A stretch of DNA of 64,000 nt from Hyphomicrobiales bacterium (GCA_900466875.1 UBNQ01000038.1:22110-86109), one strand, 5' to 3'. Shown: positions 1 to 8,622, numbered from the stretch's first letter. The notes: generated by a model from the letters alone, not told the origin. Translations and numbers: made by a program.

Positions 1-2
1 GG

Positions 3-1145
3 CTTTCGACCGGCGGCGCCGAAATCAGCGCGCAGCAGAAGACGCTTGTCGAGCGGGCGGCGCGGGTTCGCAAGATCGCCGCAGGCATTCAGGGCAAGCT
101 CGCGTCCGTTCTCTCCGCCATGCAGATCGGCGACATTACCCGCCAGCGCATCGAGCATTGCCAAAGCACGCTGACCCTTCTTCAAACCTATTTGGAAACA
201 GAGGCCGGGATGCTGAAGGCGGACGACCGGGCAAACCTGTCGTCGATCATCACCAACCTCGTTGCCCTGCAGCTCAGCCAGTCGATCGACGATTTCGACC
301 GTGACACGGCCAAGATTGTCGCGACCGTCGCAAGCTTCCGTTCCGACCTTGCGGAAATCGACGGCCTGCGCCGGACGATGACCGAAGGCGGTGGCGACAA
401 CGCGATGCGCCGCCTCGAAGGCAATGTCGGCGTGGCGCGCGAGGCGGTCAGGGAGATCGAGGCGGTGTCGCAGGAGGCCGGTGCACTCACCCGCTCGACC
501 GGGACAACGGTTCGCGAACTCATCAACGGCGTCGGACTGCTGCAGCTGGTGCGTACCGACATCCACTACATGGCACTCAACACCAATCTTCGCTGCGGCA
601 AGATCGGAGAACAGGGCAAGGCACTCAACGTCGTCACCGCGGAACTGCGCAATTTTGCAGCCCGACTGGATGGAACCGCGGAAAACGTCCTGGTCGAACT
701 GCAGACGCTGGAAACCGCTTCCGACAAGCTGAATATCGGCCATGAAGACGACAGCCAGGAGCTGCTGGACGATCGTCTGGCGAGGGCGATGCAGAGCATC
801 CGCGATGTCGGCGACCGGATGGACTGCGAAATCGATGCGCTGAGCGAGCAGAGCGGGGTCGCCATCGATCAGATGGAGAATGCTCTGTCGCGCCTCGATT
901 TCAAGGCGGAACTCGGCGAAGTCCTGCGCGACTGCGCCGACGAGATAGCGATGGTCGAGGCGCCGGAACCGTCTGCCGGTCTGGAGCCGGCTCTGGCCGA
1001 TCTCGGCACCCGGATTGGAAAGCTTTACACCATGGTCTCGGAACGTGAGCTGCATGCAGCGGTTCTCGGGACCACGGCTCCGGTCGAAACAGCTGCCATT
1101 GCCACGGTCATGAGCGATGACGACATTGACGATGCGCTGTTCTGA
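3..1145 (+). CDS. Chemoreceptor-like signalling protein, 5'-truncated by window edge
   Basis: The reading frame is open from base 3, so the gene begins before the window; the ATG at 120 is internal. At least 380 residues are visible, nearly all helical and coiled-coil-like. Around residues 150-190 (counted from the ATG at 120) there is a stretch with HYMALNTNLRCGKIGEQGKA that matches the layout of the methyl-accepting chemotaxis protein hairpin tip, where TNLLALNAAIEAARAGEQG is usual, so it looks like a divergent receptor signalling domain. The tail is acidic and ends DDDIDDALF. No membrane segment is visible in the part present. The family call rests on the tip region only; ligand, partner kinase and true N-terminus cannot be seen. 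It ends about 190 bases before rbfA. Confidence 0.6.
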   Translation, partial: LSTGGAEISAQQKTLVERAARVRKIAAGIQGKLASVLSAMQIGDITRQRIEHCQSTLTLLQTYLETEAGMLKADDRANLSSIITNLVALQLSQSIDDFDRDTAKIVATVASFRSDLAEIDGLRRTMTEGGGDNAMRRLEGNVGVAREAVREIEAVSQEAGALTRSTGTTVRELINGVGLLQLVRTDIHYMALNTNLRCGKIGEQGKALNVVTAELRNFAARLDGTAENVLVELQTLETASDKLNIGHEDDSQELLDDRLARAMQSIRDVGDRMDCEIDALSEQSGVAIDQMENALSRLDFKAELGEVLRDCADEIAMVEAPEPSAGLEPALADLGTRIGKLYTMVSERELHAAVLGTTAPVETAAIATVMSDDDIDDALF

Positions 1146-1332
1146 TCAGGCATAACGCCGTCATCTCGTAAGCTGGAAGCCTGCGTCCTGCGATGGCGGG
1201 ACGCGATTTGTCGGCATCTGCGCCTTGACCTTTGGCCGGCTCTGGGTCATTTGACGCCTCTTGATTGAAAAGGCGCCCAAGGGTTTCACCCTGGCGGGAC
1301 GAACCCCGGCGGCGTTAGCAAAGAGATTAAAC

Positions 1333-1740
1333 ATGGCAAAGGCTACATCTTCGGCGCCGTCCCAGCGCATGCTTCGCGTTGGCGAACAGGTTCGCGCCGC
1401 CATCACCCAGATCCTGCAGCGCGGTGAAGTGCGCGACGACCTGATCGAAAAGACAGTCATCTCCGTATCGGAAGTGCGCATGTCGCCCGATCTGAAGATC
1501 GCAACCGCATATGTGACGCCGCTCGGCCTGCCCAATCATGAGGCGGTCATCGAGGCGCTTAACCGGCATGCGAAATATATCCGCGGCCGGCTCGGTGGTC
1601 CGCTGAGGCAGATGAAATACATGCCGGAAGTCCGCTTCCGTGACGACACGAGCTTCGACAATTACAAGAAGATCGACGAACTGCTCCGTTCGCCGGAGGT
1701 CCAGAGGGATCTCGGCGAGGCGAAGAGCGACGACGAATAA
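1333..1740 (+). CDS. rbfA: 30S ribosome-binding factor A
   Basis: RbfA is a small KH-type protein that binds the 30S subunit and helps 16S rRNA 5'-end maturation, notably in the cold. The 135-residue product has the expected N-terminal SQRMLRVGEQVRAAITQIL helix, the VSEVRMSPDLKIATAYV strand and the VRFRDDTSFDNYKKIDELL C-terminal motif. The frame is open further upstream, but translation from 1333 (MAKATSS) gives the family's usual N-terminus. The stop is 22 bases before truB, so the two are probably co-transcribed. In most relatives rbfA directly follows infB; here infB lies some 53 kb away on the other strand, so rbfA must use its own promoter. TTGACC (1225-1230), 17 bases, then CATTTG is a weak candidate. 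Confidence 0.95.
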   Translation: MAKATSSAPSQRMLRVGEQVRAAITQILQRGEVRDDLIEKTVISVSEVRMSPDLKIATAYVTPLGLPNHEAVIEALNRHAKYIRGRLGGPLRQMKYMPEVRFRDDTSFDNYKKIDELLRSPEVQRDLGEAKSDDE

Positions 1741-1762
1741 CAAGCACAATCTGAAAGAACGC

Positions 1763-2692
1763 ATGTCCAAACCACGCAAACCCAAGGGCCGGGCGGTTTC
1801 CGGCTGGCTGATCCTCGACAAGCCGGTGGATTTCGGCTCGACCGAAGCCGTGTCCAAGATCAAGTGGCTGTTCAACGCCCAGAAGGCCGGCCATGCCGGC
1901 ACGCTCGATCCGTTGGCCTCCGGCATGCTGCCGATTGCCCTGGGTGATGCGACGAAGACCGTGCCTTATGTCATGGACGGCCGTAAGATCTACGAATTCA
2001 CCGTAAGCTGGGGCGAAGAACGCTCGACCGACGATCTCGAGGGCGAAGTGACGGCGTCGTCCGATACGCGCCCGGCCGAGCAGGCGATCCGCGATCTCCT
2101 GCCGGGCTATACCGGCGTCATCCAGCAAATTCCGCCGCAGTTTTCCGCCATCAAGATCGCCGGCGAACGTGCCTATGATCTCGCCCGCGAAGGCGAAACG
2201 GTCGAGATCCCCTCGCGCGAAGTGGAAGTTTTTCGCCTGACGCTGCTTGGCGTGGGCGAAAACGAGGCGCATTTCGAGGTCGAATGTGGCAAGGGCACCT
2301 ATGTGCGCTCGCTCGCCCGCGATTTCGGCCGCGATCTCGGCTGCTATGGCCACATTTCCAATCTGCGCCGCACCTTCGTGGCACCCTTCGGCGAAGACAA
2401 GATGGTCCCGCTTGCCGATCTCGTGGCGCTGGAAGAGATCGAGGACCGCGACGAACGTCTCGCAGCACTCGATGCCTACCTGATCGATACCGCCGAAGCG
2501 CTGTCGTCTCTTCCGCATCTGCCGATCACCGACGAGCAGGCGCATCGCATCAAGATGGGCAACCCGATCATCCTGCGCGGCAACTCGGCCCCGGTCGAAG
2601 AACCGGAAGCTTATGCGACCGTGCGCGGCCGGCTGGTCGCCATCGGCGAGATCGGACAGGGCGAATTCCGCCCGAAGCGCGTGTTCGGCTAA
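1763..2692 (+). CDS. truB: tRNA pseudouridine(55) synthase
   Basis: TruB converts U55 in the T-loop of tRNAs to pseudouridine. The 309-residue product begins MSKPRKPKGRAVSGWLILDKP, and the catalytic region GHAGTLDPLASGMLPIALG holds the nucleophilic Asp near residue 50. Further family signatures follow: the KIYEFTVSWGEERSTDD strand, QIPPQFSAIKIAGERAYDLAREG and GTYVRSLARDFG. A PUA-like C-terminal part follows, as in long bacterial TruB. The ATG at 1763 was chosen because the upstream extension of the open frame overlaps rbfA and is unlike the family. Confidence 0.95.
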   Translation: MSKPRKPKGRAVSGWLILDKPVDFGSTEAVSKIKWLFNAQKAGHAGTLDPLASGMLPIALGDATKTVPYVMDGRKIYEFTVSWGEERSTDDLEGEVTASSDTRPAEQAIRDLLPGYTGVIQQIPPQFSAIKIAGERAYDLAREGETVEIPSREVEVFRLTLLGVGENEAHFEVECGKGTYVRSLARDFGRDLGCYGHISNLRRTFVAPFGEDKMVPLADLVALEEIEDRDERLAALDAYLIDTAEALSSLPHLPITDEQAHRIKMGNPIILRGNSAPVEEPEAYATVRGRLVAIGEIGQGEFRPKRVFG

Positions 2693-2730
2693 TATCACTG
2701 CACGGTTCCGCGCTTGCCGCGGAGCCGCCT

Positions 2731-2844
2731 CTATCGCCGCCGCGTCTCGCCGATATCTGACATCTTGCCATCGCGCCACGGCGCGGTTTGCCAGGTTGCG
2801 ACGCGCAGTGCGTCCAGCATGACCTTCAAAACATCCTTCCACAT
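2731..2844 (-). CDS. Possible 37-residue small protein, divergent from LysR gene
   Basis: A short minus-strand frame of 37 codons starts at ATG 2844-2842 and is preceded by AAAGGAGAT, with GGAG eight bases from the start, the best ribosome-binding site in this part of the window. The product begins MWKDVLKVMLDALRVATW and ends MSDIGETRRR. It has an amphipathic helix-like first half, a Trp pair and a basic end. The DIG-x-TR ending is loosely reminiscent of small DUF1127 proteins, which are often encoded beside LysR regulators in Rhizobiales, but the match is weak. It sits between truB (convergent) and a LysR gene (divergent). Coding status rests on the ribosome-binding site and layout alone. 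Confidence 0.35.
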   Translation of the reverse strand: MWKDVLKVMLDALRVATWQTAPWRDGKMSDIGETRRR

Positions 2845-2934
2845 GACGGCATCTCCTTTGCCGCCATGTGAGCCCTATTGCCGAGGACGCTCAAACGAGT
2901 TTATCGTCGCCATTGGATGACTTGAGGTTATGCG

Positions 2935-3819
2935 ATGAAACGTGGCCGCCTGCCTTTGACAGCCCTGCGCAGTTTCGAGGTGGCGGGCCGCCTTAAAAGC
3001 TTTACCGGCGCGGCCGATGAGCTTTTCATTTCCCAGGCCGTCGTCAGCCGCCAGATCCGTGAACTGGAAACGACGCTGGGACGGCCGCTTTTCGAACGTG
3101 GGCATCGACGGGTGGAGCTGACACCGGCCGGCGAGGCGCTTTTGGCGACGCTCACGCCATCATTCGATGCGATCGGTGATCGTCTGGACGAGATCCGCAC
3201 CGAAGGTCATGGCAACGTGATTGCCGTCAATGCCGAACCATCCTTTGCCACCTGCTGGCTCATACCGCATCTCGGCGGGTTTCAGGCAGAAAACCCGACG
3301 ATCGATGTGAATGTGGAAGCGGATTCCCGGCTCAGCGAATTTCGTGGCCATGAGGCCCTGATCGCCATACGCCACAGTCTCTCGGAAACGTCCTGGCCGC
3401 GTGTGGAGAGCCGGCATCTCGCCAATTCCCGGCTGACGCCGGTCATGTCGCCTATGCTCGTCGAAAGCGAGGGAATGCCGTCGACGCCGGCCGATCTGTT
3501 GAACCACACTCTTCTGCATGAAGACCGGCGCGAGACCTGGCAGCAATGGTTTGCAAAGGCGGGGCTGCCCGACACGCCGTCGGCGCGTGGGCCTCTCTAT
3601 ACCGACGAGGGGCTGACATTGCAGGCTGCATTGCGGGGGCAGGGCGTCGCCCTTCTGGATGAGAATTTTGCCGAAGAAGATGTGAGGGCCGGCAGGCTGG
3701 TTCGCCCCTTCGGCATTTCGATCGACCATGGCGCCTATTGGATCGTGGCCCGCCGGTTTGATCGTCTGCCCGCCTCGGCGCTGCGCCTGGTGGATTGGCT
3801 CGGGCGCAGTCTTGCCTGA
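2935..3819 (+). CDS. LysR-family transcriptional regulator, GcvA-like
   Basis: The 294-residue protein has the LysR winged helix-turn-helix in the first 65 residues (LTALRSFEVAGRLKSFTGAA, then SQAVVSRQIRELETTLGRPL and LFERGHRRVELTPAG). A periplasmic-binding-protein-like effector domain starts with AVNAEPSFATCWLIPHL, typical of the GcvA subgroup. It begins with an ATG about nine bases downstream of a GAGG ribosome-binding site. LysR proteins usually control a divergent neighbour, and the only divergent candidate here is the tiny frame at 2731-2844. The effector is unknown. It interrupts the usual truB-rpsO adjacency. Confidence 0.88.
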   Translation: MKRGRLPLTALRSFEVAGRLKSFTGAADELFISQAVVSRQIRELETTLGRPLFERGHRRVELTPAGEALLATLTPSFDAIGDRLDEIRTEGHGNVIAVNAEPSFATCWLIPHLGGFQAENPTIDVNVEADSRLSEFRGHEALIAIRHSLSETSWPRVESRHLANSRLTPVMSPMLVESEGMPSTPADLLNHTLLHEDRRETWQQWFAKAGLPDTPSARGPLYTDEGLTLQAALRGQGVALLDENFAEEDVRAGRLVRPFGISIDHGAYWIVARRFDRLPASALRLVDWLGRSLA

Positions 3820-4032
3820 CATTCGCAACCGCCTGCAGCCCGGCCACAGCTGTTTGCATGTCAGCTTCGATCGAGGCGGATGGCGAGCCTCTTCCAATTG
3901 CAGGCTGAATGGTCTATAGGCAGCGCCAGCCAAAGGGCTGCCTTCGGGCAACACTTTGCATTCACGGCCAAGGCTGGACGACATCCCGGCCTTTGGCGAC
4001 CCTATTTCCTCTCCACTATAAAGGATCAGACG

Positions 4033-4302
4033 ATGTCGATCACTGCAGAGCGCAAGGCCGAACTCATCAAGGAATACGCAACCGTTGAAGGCGATACCGG
4101 TTCTCCGGAAGTCCAGGTTGCCATCCTTACCGAGCGGATCAACAATCTGACGGAACACTTCAAGGGTCACAAGAAGGACAACCACTCCCGTCGTGGCCTT
4201 CTGACCATGGTTTCGAGCCGCCGTTCGCTTCTCGACTACCTGAAGAAGAAGGACGAAGCCCGTTACACCAAGCTGATCACCAGCCTGGGCGTGCGCCGCT
4301 AA
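4033..4302 (+). CDS. rpsO: 30S ribosomal protein S15
   Basis: S15 is the primary 16S rRNA-binding protein of the 30S platform. The 89-residue product is full length for the family, with the signature EGDTGSPEVQVAILTERI near residues 19-36 and NHSRRGLLTMVSSRRSLLDYL in the second half. AAGGA lies seven bases before the ATG at 4033; longer readings of the frame lack family support. It is followed by a 10-bp perfect hairpin and then pnp, the standard rpsO-pnp order. Confidence 0.97.
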   Translation: MSITAERKAELIKEYATVEGDTGSPEVQVAILTERINNLTEHFKGHKKDNHSRRGLLTMVSSRRSLLDYLKKKDEARYTKLITSLGVRR

Positions 4303-4310
4303 CAAGTTCT

Positions 4311-4340
4311 CGGCGGGTTCCTCCTCGGAAGAACCCGCCG
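4311..4340 (+). terminator. Hairpin after rpsO, terminator or processing site
   Basis: CGGCGGGTTC (4311-4320) and GAACCCGCCG (4331-4340) are perfectly complementary with a 10-base loop. The following sequence has only a weak T run (CTATTT), so this may be a leaky terminator or a 3'-end-stabilising hairpin that lets some transcription through to pnp. Confidence 0.6.
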
Positions 4341-4448
4341 GATCGCTATTTCGGCGCCTTTTGGGGTGCCAGACTGAGGCGGACCCGGATGGGCCGGTTT
4401 CGCCACCAAAACCAGACCTGTCATGGGGCAGGATTGCAGGATGCTTTT

Positions 4449-4474
4449 GACCGGAGCCGAAAACGGCTTCGGTC
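4449..4474 (+). promoter_or_regulatory. Hairpin in pnp 5' leader
   Basis: GACCGGAGCCG and CGGCTTCGGTC pair across an AAAA loop (11 pairs, one G-U), about 120 bases before the pnp start. In enterobacteria a double-stranded pnp leader is cut by RNase III and then used by PNPase for autoregulation; this hairpin is a plausible counterpart, by position only. Confidence 0.45.
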
Positions 4475-4597
4475 AGTTCAAAAAGCCTCTCGTTGTCTTG
4501 CCCGTGATGTGTCGCAATGACTGCGGTGAAGTGTGTTGCCGCCCCTTAGCTGGAAAAGCCGGGGCGAGACGCCGTTTCCCGCGTTGAAGGACAATAT

Positions 4598-6733
4598 ATG
4601 TTCAATACCCACTCCGTCGAAATCGAATGGGCCGGCCGTACGCTGAAGCTGGAAACGGGCAAGATCGCCCGCCAGGCTGACGGCGCCGTTCTCGCTACCT
4701 ACGGCGAAACCGTCGTTCTCGCCACTGTCGTTTCGGCCAAGGCGCCGAAGCCGGGCCAGGACTTCTTCCCGCTGACCGTCAACTACCAGGAAAAGACCTA
4801 TGCCGCCGGCAAGATCCCGGGTGGCTACTTCAAGCGTGAAGGTCGTCCTTCGGAAAAGGAAACGCTGGTTTCCCGCCTGATCGACCGTCCGATCCGTCCG
4901 CTTTTCCCGGAAGGCTACAAGAACGACACCCAGGTCGTCGTCACCGTCGTTCAGCACGACCTTGAGAACGATCCGGACGTATTGTCGATGGTTGCCGCTT
5001 CGGCTGCCCTGACGCTCTCCGGCGTTCCCTTCATGGGCCCGGTCGGCGGCGCACGCGTCGGCTACATCAACGGCGAATACATCCTGAACCCGCATCTCGA
5101 CGAGATGGAAGAGTCGGTTCTCGATCTGGTCGTCGCAGGCACCCAGGACGCCGTCCTGATGGTTGAATCGGAAGCCAAGGAACTGAACGAAGACGTCATG
5201 CTCGGCGCCGTCATGTTCGGCCACCGTGGTTTCCAGCCGGTCATCGACGCGATCATCAAGCTCGCCGAAGTGGCTGCCAAGGAACCGCGCGACTTCCAGC
5301 CGGAAGATCATTCCGAACTCGAAGCCGAAATGCTGAAGCATTTCGAAGCCGAGCTGCGCACCGCTTACAAGAACACCCAGAAGGCTGAACGCTACGCTGC
5401 CGTCGATGCAGTCAAGGCAAAGGTCAAGGCTCACTTCTTCCCGGAAGGCGCCGAGCCGAAGTACACTGCCGAAGTCATCGGCGCGATCTTCAAGCACCTG
5501 CAAGCGAAAATCGTTCGCTGGAATATTCTCGACACCAAGAGCCGCATCGATGGCCGTGACCTCGAAACGGTACGTGCGATCGTCTCGGAAGTCGGCCTCC
5601 TGCCGCGCACCCACGGTTCGGCTCTCTTCACCCGCGGTGAAACGCAGGCGATCGTTGTTGCCACGCTCGGTACCGGCGAAGACGAACAGTATGTCGATAG
5701 CCTCACGGGCATGTACAAGGAGCGCTTCCTGCTCCATTACAACTTCCCGCCCTATTCCGTTGGCGAAACCGGCCGCATGGGCTCCCCGGGCCGCCGCGAA
5801 ATCGGTCACGGCAAGCTCGCATGGCGCGCTATCCGCCCGATGCTGCCGTCTGCTGAACAGTTCCCCTACACGCTGCGCGTCGTCTCCGAGATCACCGAGT
5901 CCAACGGCTCGTCTTCGATGGCAACCGTCTGCGGCACCTCGCTCGCTCTGATGGATGCCGGCGTTCCTTTGGCAAAGCCGGTTGCCGGTATCGCCATGGG
6001 CCTGATCCTCGAAGGTGAACGCTTTGCCGTTCTCTCCGACATCCTCGGCGACGAAGACCACCTCGGCGACATGGACTTCAAGGTTGCAGGTACCGCCGAC
6101 GGCATCACTTCGCTGCAGATGGACATCAAGATCGCCGGCATCACCGAAGAGATCATGAAGGTCGCACTTGCTCAGGCACAGGGCGGTCGTACCCACATCC
6201 TCGGCGAAATGGCCAATGCCATCTCCGAAGGCCGTTCGCAGCTCGGCGAATTCGCACCGCGCATCGAAGTGATGAACATCCCGGTCGACAAGATCCGTGA
6301 AGTTATCGGTTCGGGCGGCAAGGTCATCCGCGAAATCGTCGAAAAGACCGGCGCCAAGATCAACATCGAAGACGACGGCACCGTGAAGATCGCATCTTCC
6401 TCGGGCAAGGAAATCGAAGCGGCCCGCAAGTGGATCCACTCGATCGTTGCCGAGCCGGAAGTCGGCGTGATCTACGAAGGCACCGTTGTGAAGACCGCCG
6501 ATTTCGGCGCCTTCGTCAACTTCTTCGGCGCCCGCGACGGTCTGGTCCATATCTCGCAGCTCGCTTCCGAGCGTGTTGCCAAGACGTCTGACGTCGTCAA
6601 GGAAGGCGACAAGGTCTGGGTCAAGCTGATGGGCTTCGACGAACGCGGCAAGGTTCGCCTGTCGATGAAGGTCGTCGACCAGGCCACCGGCCAGGAAGTC
6701 AAGAAGGCCGACGGCGACGCAGCTGCCGAATAA
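4598..6733 (+). CDS. pnp: Polyribonucleotide nucleotidyltransferase (PNPase)
   Basis: PNPase degrades RNA 3' to 5' by phosphorolysis and works with RNase E in the degradosome. The 711-residue product carries two RNase PH domains (about 10-145 and 325-460), the second with GRREIGHGKLAWRA, and a linking alpha-helical domain. A KH domain follows near residue 560 (VDKIREVIGSGGKVIREIVE), then an S1 domain (EGTVVKTADFGAFVNFFGARDG). Length and order match the family exactly. An AAGGACA ribosome-binding site precedes the ATG. A strong Rho-independent terminator follows. Confidence 0.98.
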   Translation: MFNTHSVEIEWAGRTLKLETGKIARQADGAVLATYGETVVLATVVSAKAPKPGQDFFPLTVNYQEKTYAAGKIPGGYFKREGRPSEKETLVSRLIDRPIRPLFPEGYKNDTQVVVTVVQHDLENDPDVLSMVAASAALTLSGVPFMGPVGGARVGYINGEYILNPHLDEMEESVLDLVVAGTQDAVLMVESEAKELNEDVMLGAVMFGHRGFQPVIDAIIKLAEVAAKEPRDFQPEDHSELEAEMLKHFEAELRTAYKNTQKAERYAAVDAVKAKVKAHFFPEGAEPKYTAEVIGAIFKHLQAKIVRWNILDTKSRIDGRDLETVRAIVSEVGLLPRTHGSALFTRGETQAIVVATLGTGEDEQYVDSLTGMYKERFLLHYNFPPYSVGETGRMGSPGRREIGHGKLAWRAIRPMLPSAEQFPYTLRVVSEITESNGSSSMATVCGTSLALMDAGVPLAKPVAGIAMGLILEGERFAVLSDILGDEDHLGDMDFKVAGTADGITSLQMDIKIAGITEEIMKVALAQAQGGRTHILGEMANAISEGRSQLGEFAPRIEVMNIPVDKIREVIGSGGKVIREIVEKTGAKINIEDDGTVKIASSSGKEIEAARKWIHSIVAEPEVGVIYEGTVVKTADFGAFVNFFGARDGLVHISQLASERVAKTSDVVKEGDKVWVKLMGFDERGKVRLSMKVVDQATGQEVKKADGDAAAE

Positions 6734-6756
6734 GCTTTCGCCGGATTGAAATGAGG

Positions 6757-6790
6757 GGCGCGGAAGTTTCTTCTTCCGCGCCTTTTCTTT
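6757..6790 (+). terminator. Rho-independent terminator of pnp
   Basis: GGCGCGGAAG (6757-6766) pairs perfectly with CTTCCGCGCC (6773-6782) and is followed by TTTTCTTT. It closes the rpsO-pnp unit 24 bases after the pnp stop. Confidence 0.9.
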
Positions 6791-6830
6791 ATTCGTAGAC
6801 GTACACACTACTCACTTAAGGTCCGCACCC

Positions 6831-7838
6831 ATGAGCCGCGACGCCCTGAAAACCCTCTTCCATCCCTTCGTCACCGATGCCGTGCCCATGCCCGGCGAAG
6901 GCGAGCGGGTGATCTTTCTCGGCGCCGAAGCCGGCAATGCAAGGCCGGAAGGCTTTGACGCGGAAATCACCTCCGTACAGCCGTTCCGTCCGCTCTTCCG
7001 CTCCCTGCGCGACAACGCCTTTCCAGAACCTGAGGGCGAGGATTACGACGGCGCGCTGGTTCTGTGCGGCAAACATCGCGGCGACAACGAGAACCGCATC
7101 GCCGAGGCTCTGGCCCGCGTGAAGGTCGGCGGCCTGATCGTCGTCGCCGGTGGCAAGGAAGACGGCATCCAGCCGATCCGCACCATGCTGCTGAAGCTCG
7201 GCATCATCCTCGATTACGCGCCCAAATATCACGGCGTCGCCATCTGGTTCGCACGGCCGGAAGATGCCGGCGATGCGATCAAGGCGCTGCAGAAAGCCGC
7301 TATAACCGTCGAGGGACGCTTCCAGGCGGCTCCGGGCATGTTCTCCCATGATCGCGTCGATGCAGGCTCCGAGCTGCTCGCAACCCGCTTCCCGACCGAT
7401 TTCGACGGCAATGTCGCCGACTTCGGCGCCGGCTGGGGGTATCTTTCGGTGATGCTGGCGGAAAAGTCGCCGCGGGTAAACCGCATCGACCTGTTCGAGG
7501 CCGATTACCGGGCGCTGGAATTTGCCAAGCAGAACCTGGCGCACAATTCCCCGGATCTTCAGGCGCGCTTCTTCTGGCAGGACCTCGGAGCCGAGCCGCC
7601 GAAGGAAAAATACGATATGGTCATCATGAACCCGCCCTTCCACGAGGCGCAGGCCGCCGACCCGGAACTGGGTCGTACGATGATCCGCACCGCAGCCGCT
7701 GCGCTGAAGCAGGGCGGCCGCCTGATGATGGTCGCCAATCGCGGCCTGCCTTACGAGCCGGTGCTTGCCGAAGCCTTCCGCGAATACGGCGAGACTTGCC
7801 GTAACTCGAAGTTCAAGGTGATGTGGGGCAAGAAGTAA
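6831..7838 (+). CDS. rsmC: 16S rRNA (guanine-N2) methyltransferase, RsmC/RlmG type
   Basis: The 335-residue protein has the two-part layout of RsmC: a degenerate N-terminal methyltransferase-like half and a C-terminal catalytic half. The latter has the SAM-binding motif VADFGAGWGYLSVMLAE near residue 200 and the catalytic NPPF motif near residues 266-269 (MVIMNPPFHEAQ). RsmC methylates G1207 of 16S rRNA; RlmG, acting on 23S rRNA, shares the same architecture, so the exact target base is inferred. It starts shortly after the pnp terminator and is monocistronic by appearance. Confidence 0.8.
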   Translation: MSRDALKTLFHPFVTDAVPMPGEGERVIFLGAEAGNARPEGFDAEITSVQPFRPLFRSLRDNAFPEPEGEDYDGALVLCGKHRGDNENRIAEALARVKVGGLIVVAGGKEDGIQPIRTMLLKLGIILDYAPKYHGVAIWFARPEDAGDAIKALQKAAITVEGRFQAAPGMFSHDRVDAGSELLATRFPTDFDGNVADFGAGWGYLSVMLAEKSPRVNRIDLFEADYRALEFAKQNLAHNSPDLQARFFWQDLGAEPPKEKYDMVIMNPPFHEAQAADPELGRTMIRTAAAALKQGGRLMMVANRGLPYEPVLAEAFREYGETCRNSKFKVMWGKK

Positions 7839-7887
7839 GCGCCAGGCGCTTCGAGAAAGCTCGATCGTTTCCATCTCTTGCCTAATT

Positions 7888-7918
7888 CACCGAATGCAAA
7901 TTAAGGTTGCATTCGGTG
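7888..7918 (+). promoter_or_regulatory. Perfect 12-bp inverted repeat before the Sel1-repeat gene
   Basis: CACCGAATGCAA (7888-7899) and TTGCATTCGGTG (7907-7918) form a perfect stem with a seven-base loop, ending 15 bases before the next start codon. No T-tract follows on the plus strand, so this is not a classic terminator. It could be an operator or an RNA hairpin next to the ribosome-binding site. Confidence 0.45.
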
Positions 7919-7933
7919 GTGTGGGGCGCGTGA

Positions 7934-8578
7934 ATGAAACGGTTGATCGCGGTTCTTGTTATATGGCTTGCCGCCACCAACGCGGCCTTTTCCGATTCCG
8001 CGCGTATCACCTGGGAATGGTATAATGCCGCCGAGCTCCATCAGGGACGCAAGGCGGCAGGCCCGGCTGACAAGAAGCTTGCCGCCCACTATTTCCGGCT
8101 TGCCGCAGAAAAGGGCAATATAGCTGCCGCCTACAAGCTCGGTGAGATCTACGAAAACGGTCAGGGCGTCGCTCCCGACCCCATGCAGGCCTTCTCCTGG
8201 TACATGAAGGCGGCGGCCAGGAACGACAAGCACGGCCAGCTCAAGGTCGGCTGGTGTTACCAGAAGGGGATCGCCGTCACAGCCGAACCCGCAATCGCCG
8301 CCATCTGGTATCGCATCGCGGCCGAAAACGACAATATCTGGGGCTATCACATGCTGGCCTTCATGCTTGCCGATGGCGAAGGCATGAAGCAGGACGTCGC
8401 CTTGGCGCGACGTTATCTCGAGCTCAGCCTGCCGAAGACGCAGGACCATTGGGCCAAGTGGAAGCTCGCCCATCTGGTGGAAGCGGAAGATCCAAAACGG
8501 GCAAAGCTGTTGCTGAAGGAAGCAGCCGCCGCCGGGAACGTCCAGGCGGCCGAGGACTTGAACCAGAAGAGAGACTAG
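7934..8578 (+). CDS. Exported Sel1-repeat protein
   Basis: The 214-residue product starts with a signal peptide (MKRLIAVLVIWLAATNAAFS) and then consists of Sel1-like repeats, visible as AAEKGNIAAAYKLGEIYENG, the following AAARNDKHGQLKVGWCYQKG and AAENDNIWGYHMLAFMLADG. Sel1 repeats form helical solenoids that mediate protein-protein contacts, often in the periplasm or at membranes; no enzymatic residues are expected. The gene faces fabB tail to tail across a shared terminator. Specific partner unknown. Confidence 0.8.
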   Translation: MKRLIAVLVIWLAATNAAFSDSARITWEWYNAAELHQGRKAAGPADKKLAAHYFRLAAEKGNIAAAYKLGEIYENGQGVAPDPMQAFSWYMKAAARNDKHGQLKVGWCYQKGIAVTAEPAIAAIWYRIAAENDNIWGYHMLAFMLADGEGMKQDVALARRYLELSLPKTQDHWAKWKLAHLVEAEDPKRAKLLLKEAAAAGNVQAAEDLNQKRD

Positions 8579-8622
8579 GCGGCTTCGGTCTGCAGTTGGC
8601 TGGCCAGTATCCCTGAAACGCA

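Noticed and set aside
1559..2842. Long minus-strand frame over rbfA-truB
   Set aside because: It overlaps two well-supported genes antisense and has no family similarity. Only the separate 37-codon frame at 2731-2844 was kept, as a candidate.
4478..6808. A 776-codon open frame antisense to pnp
   Set aside because: It mirrors the PNPase codons in the opposite frame and has no family motif or ribosome-binding site; pnp itself is unmistakable.
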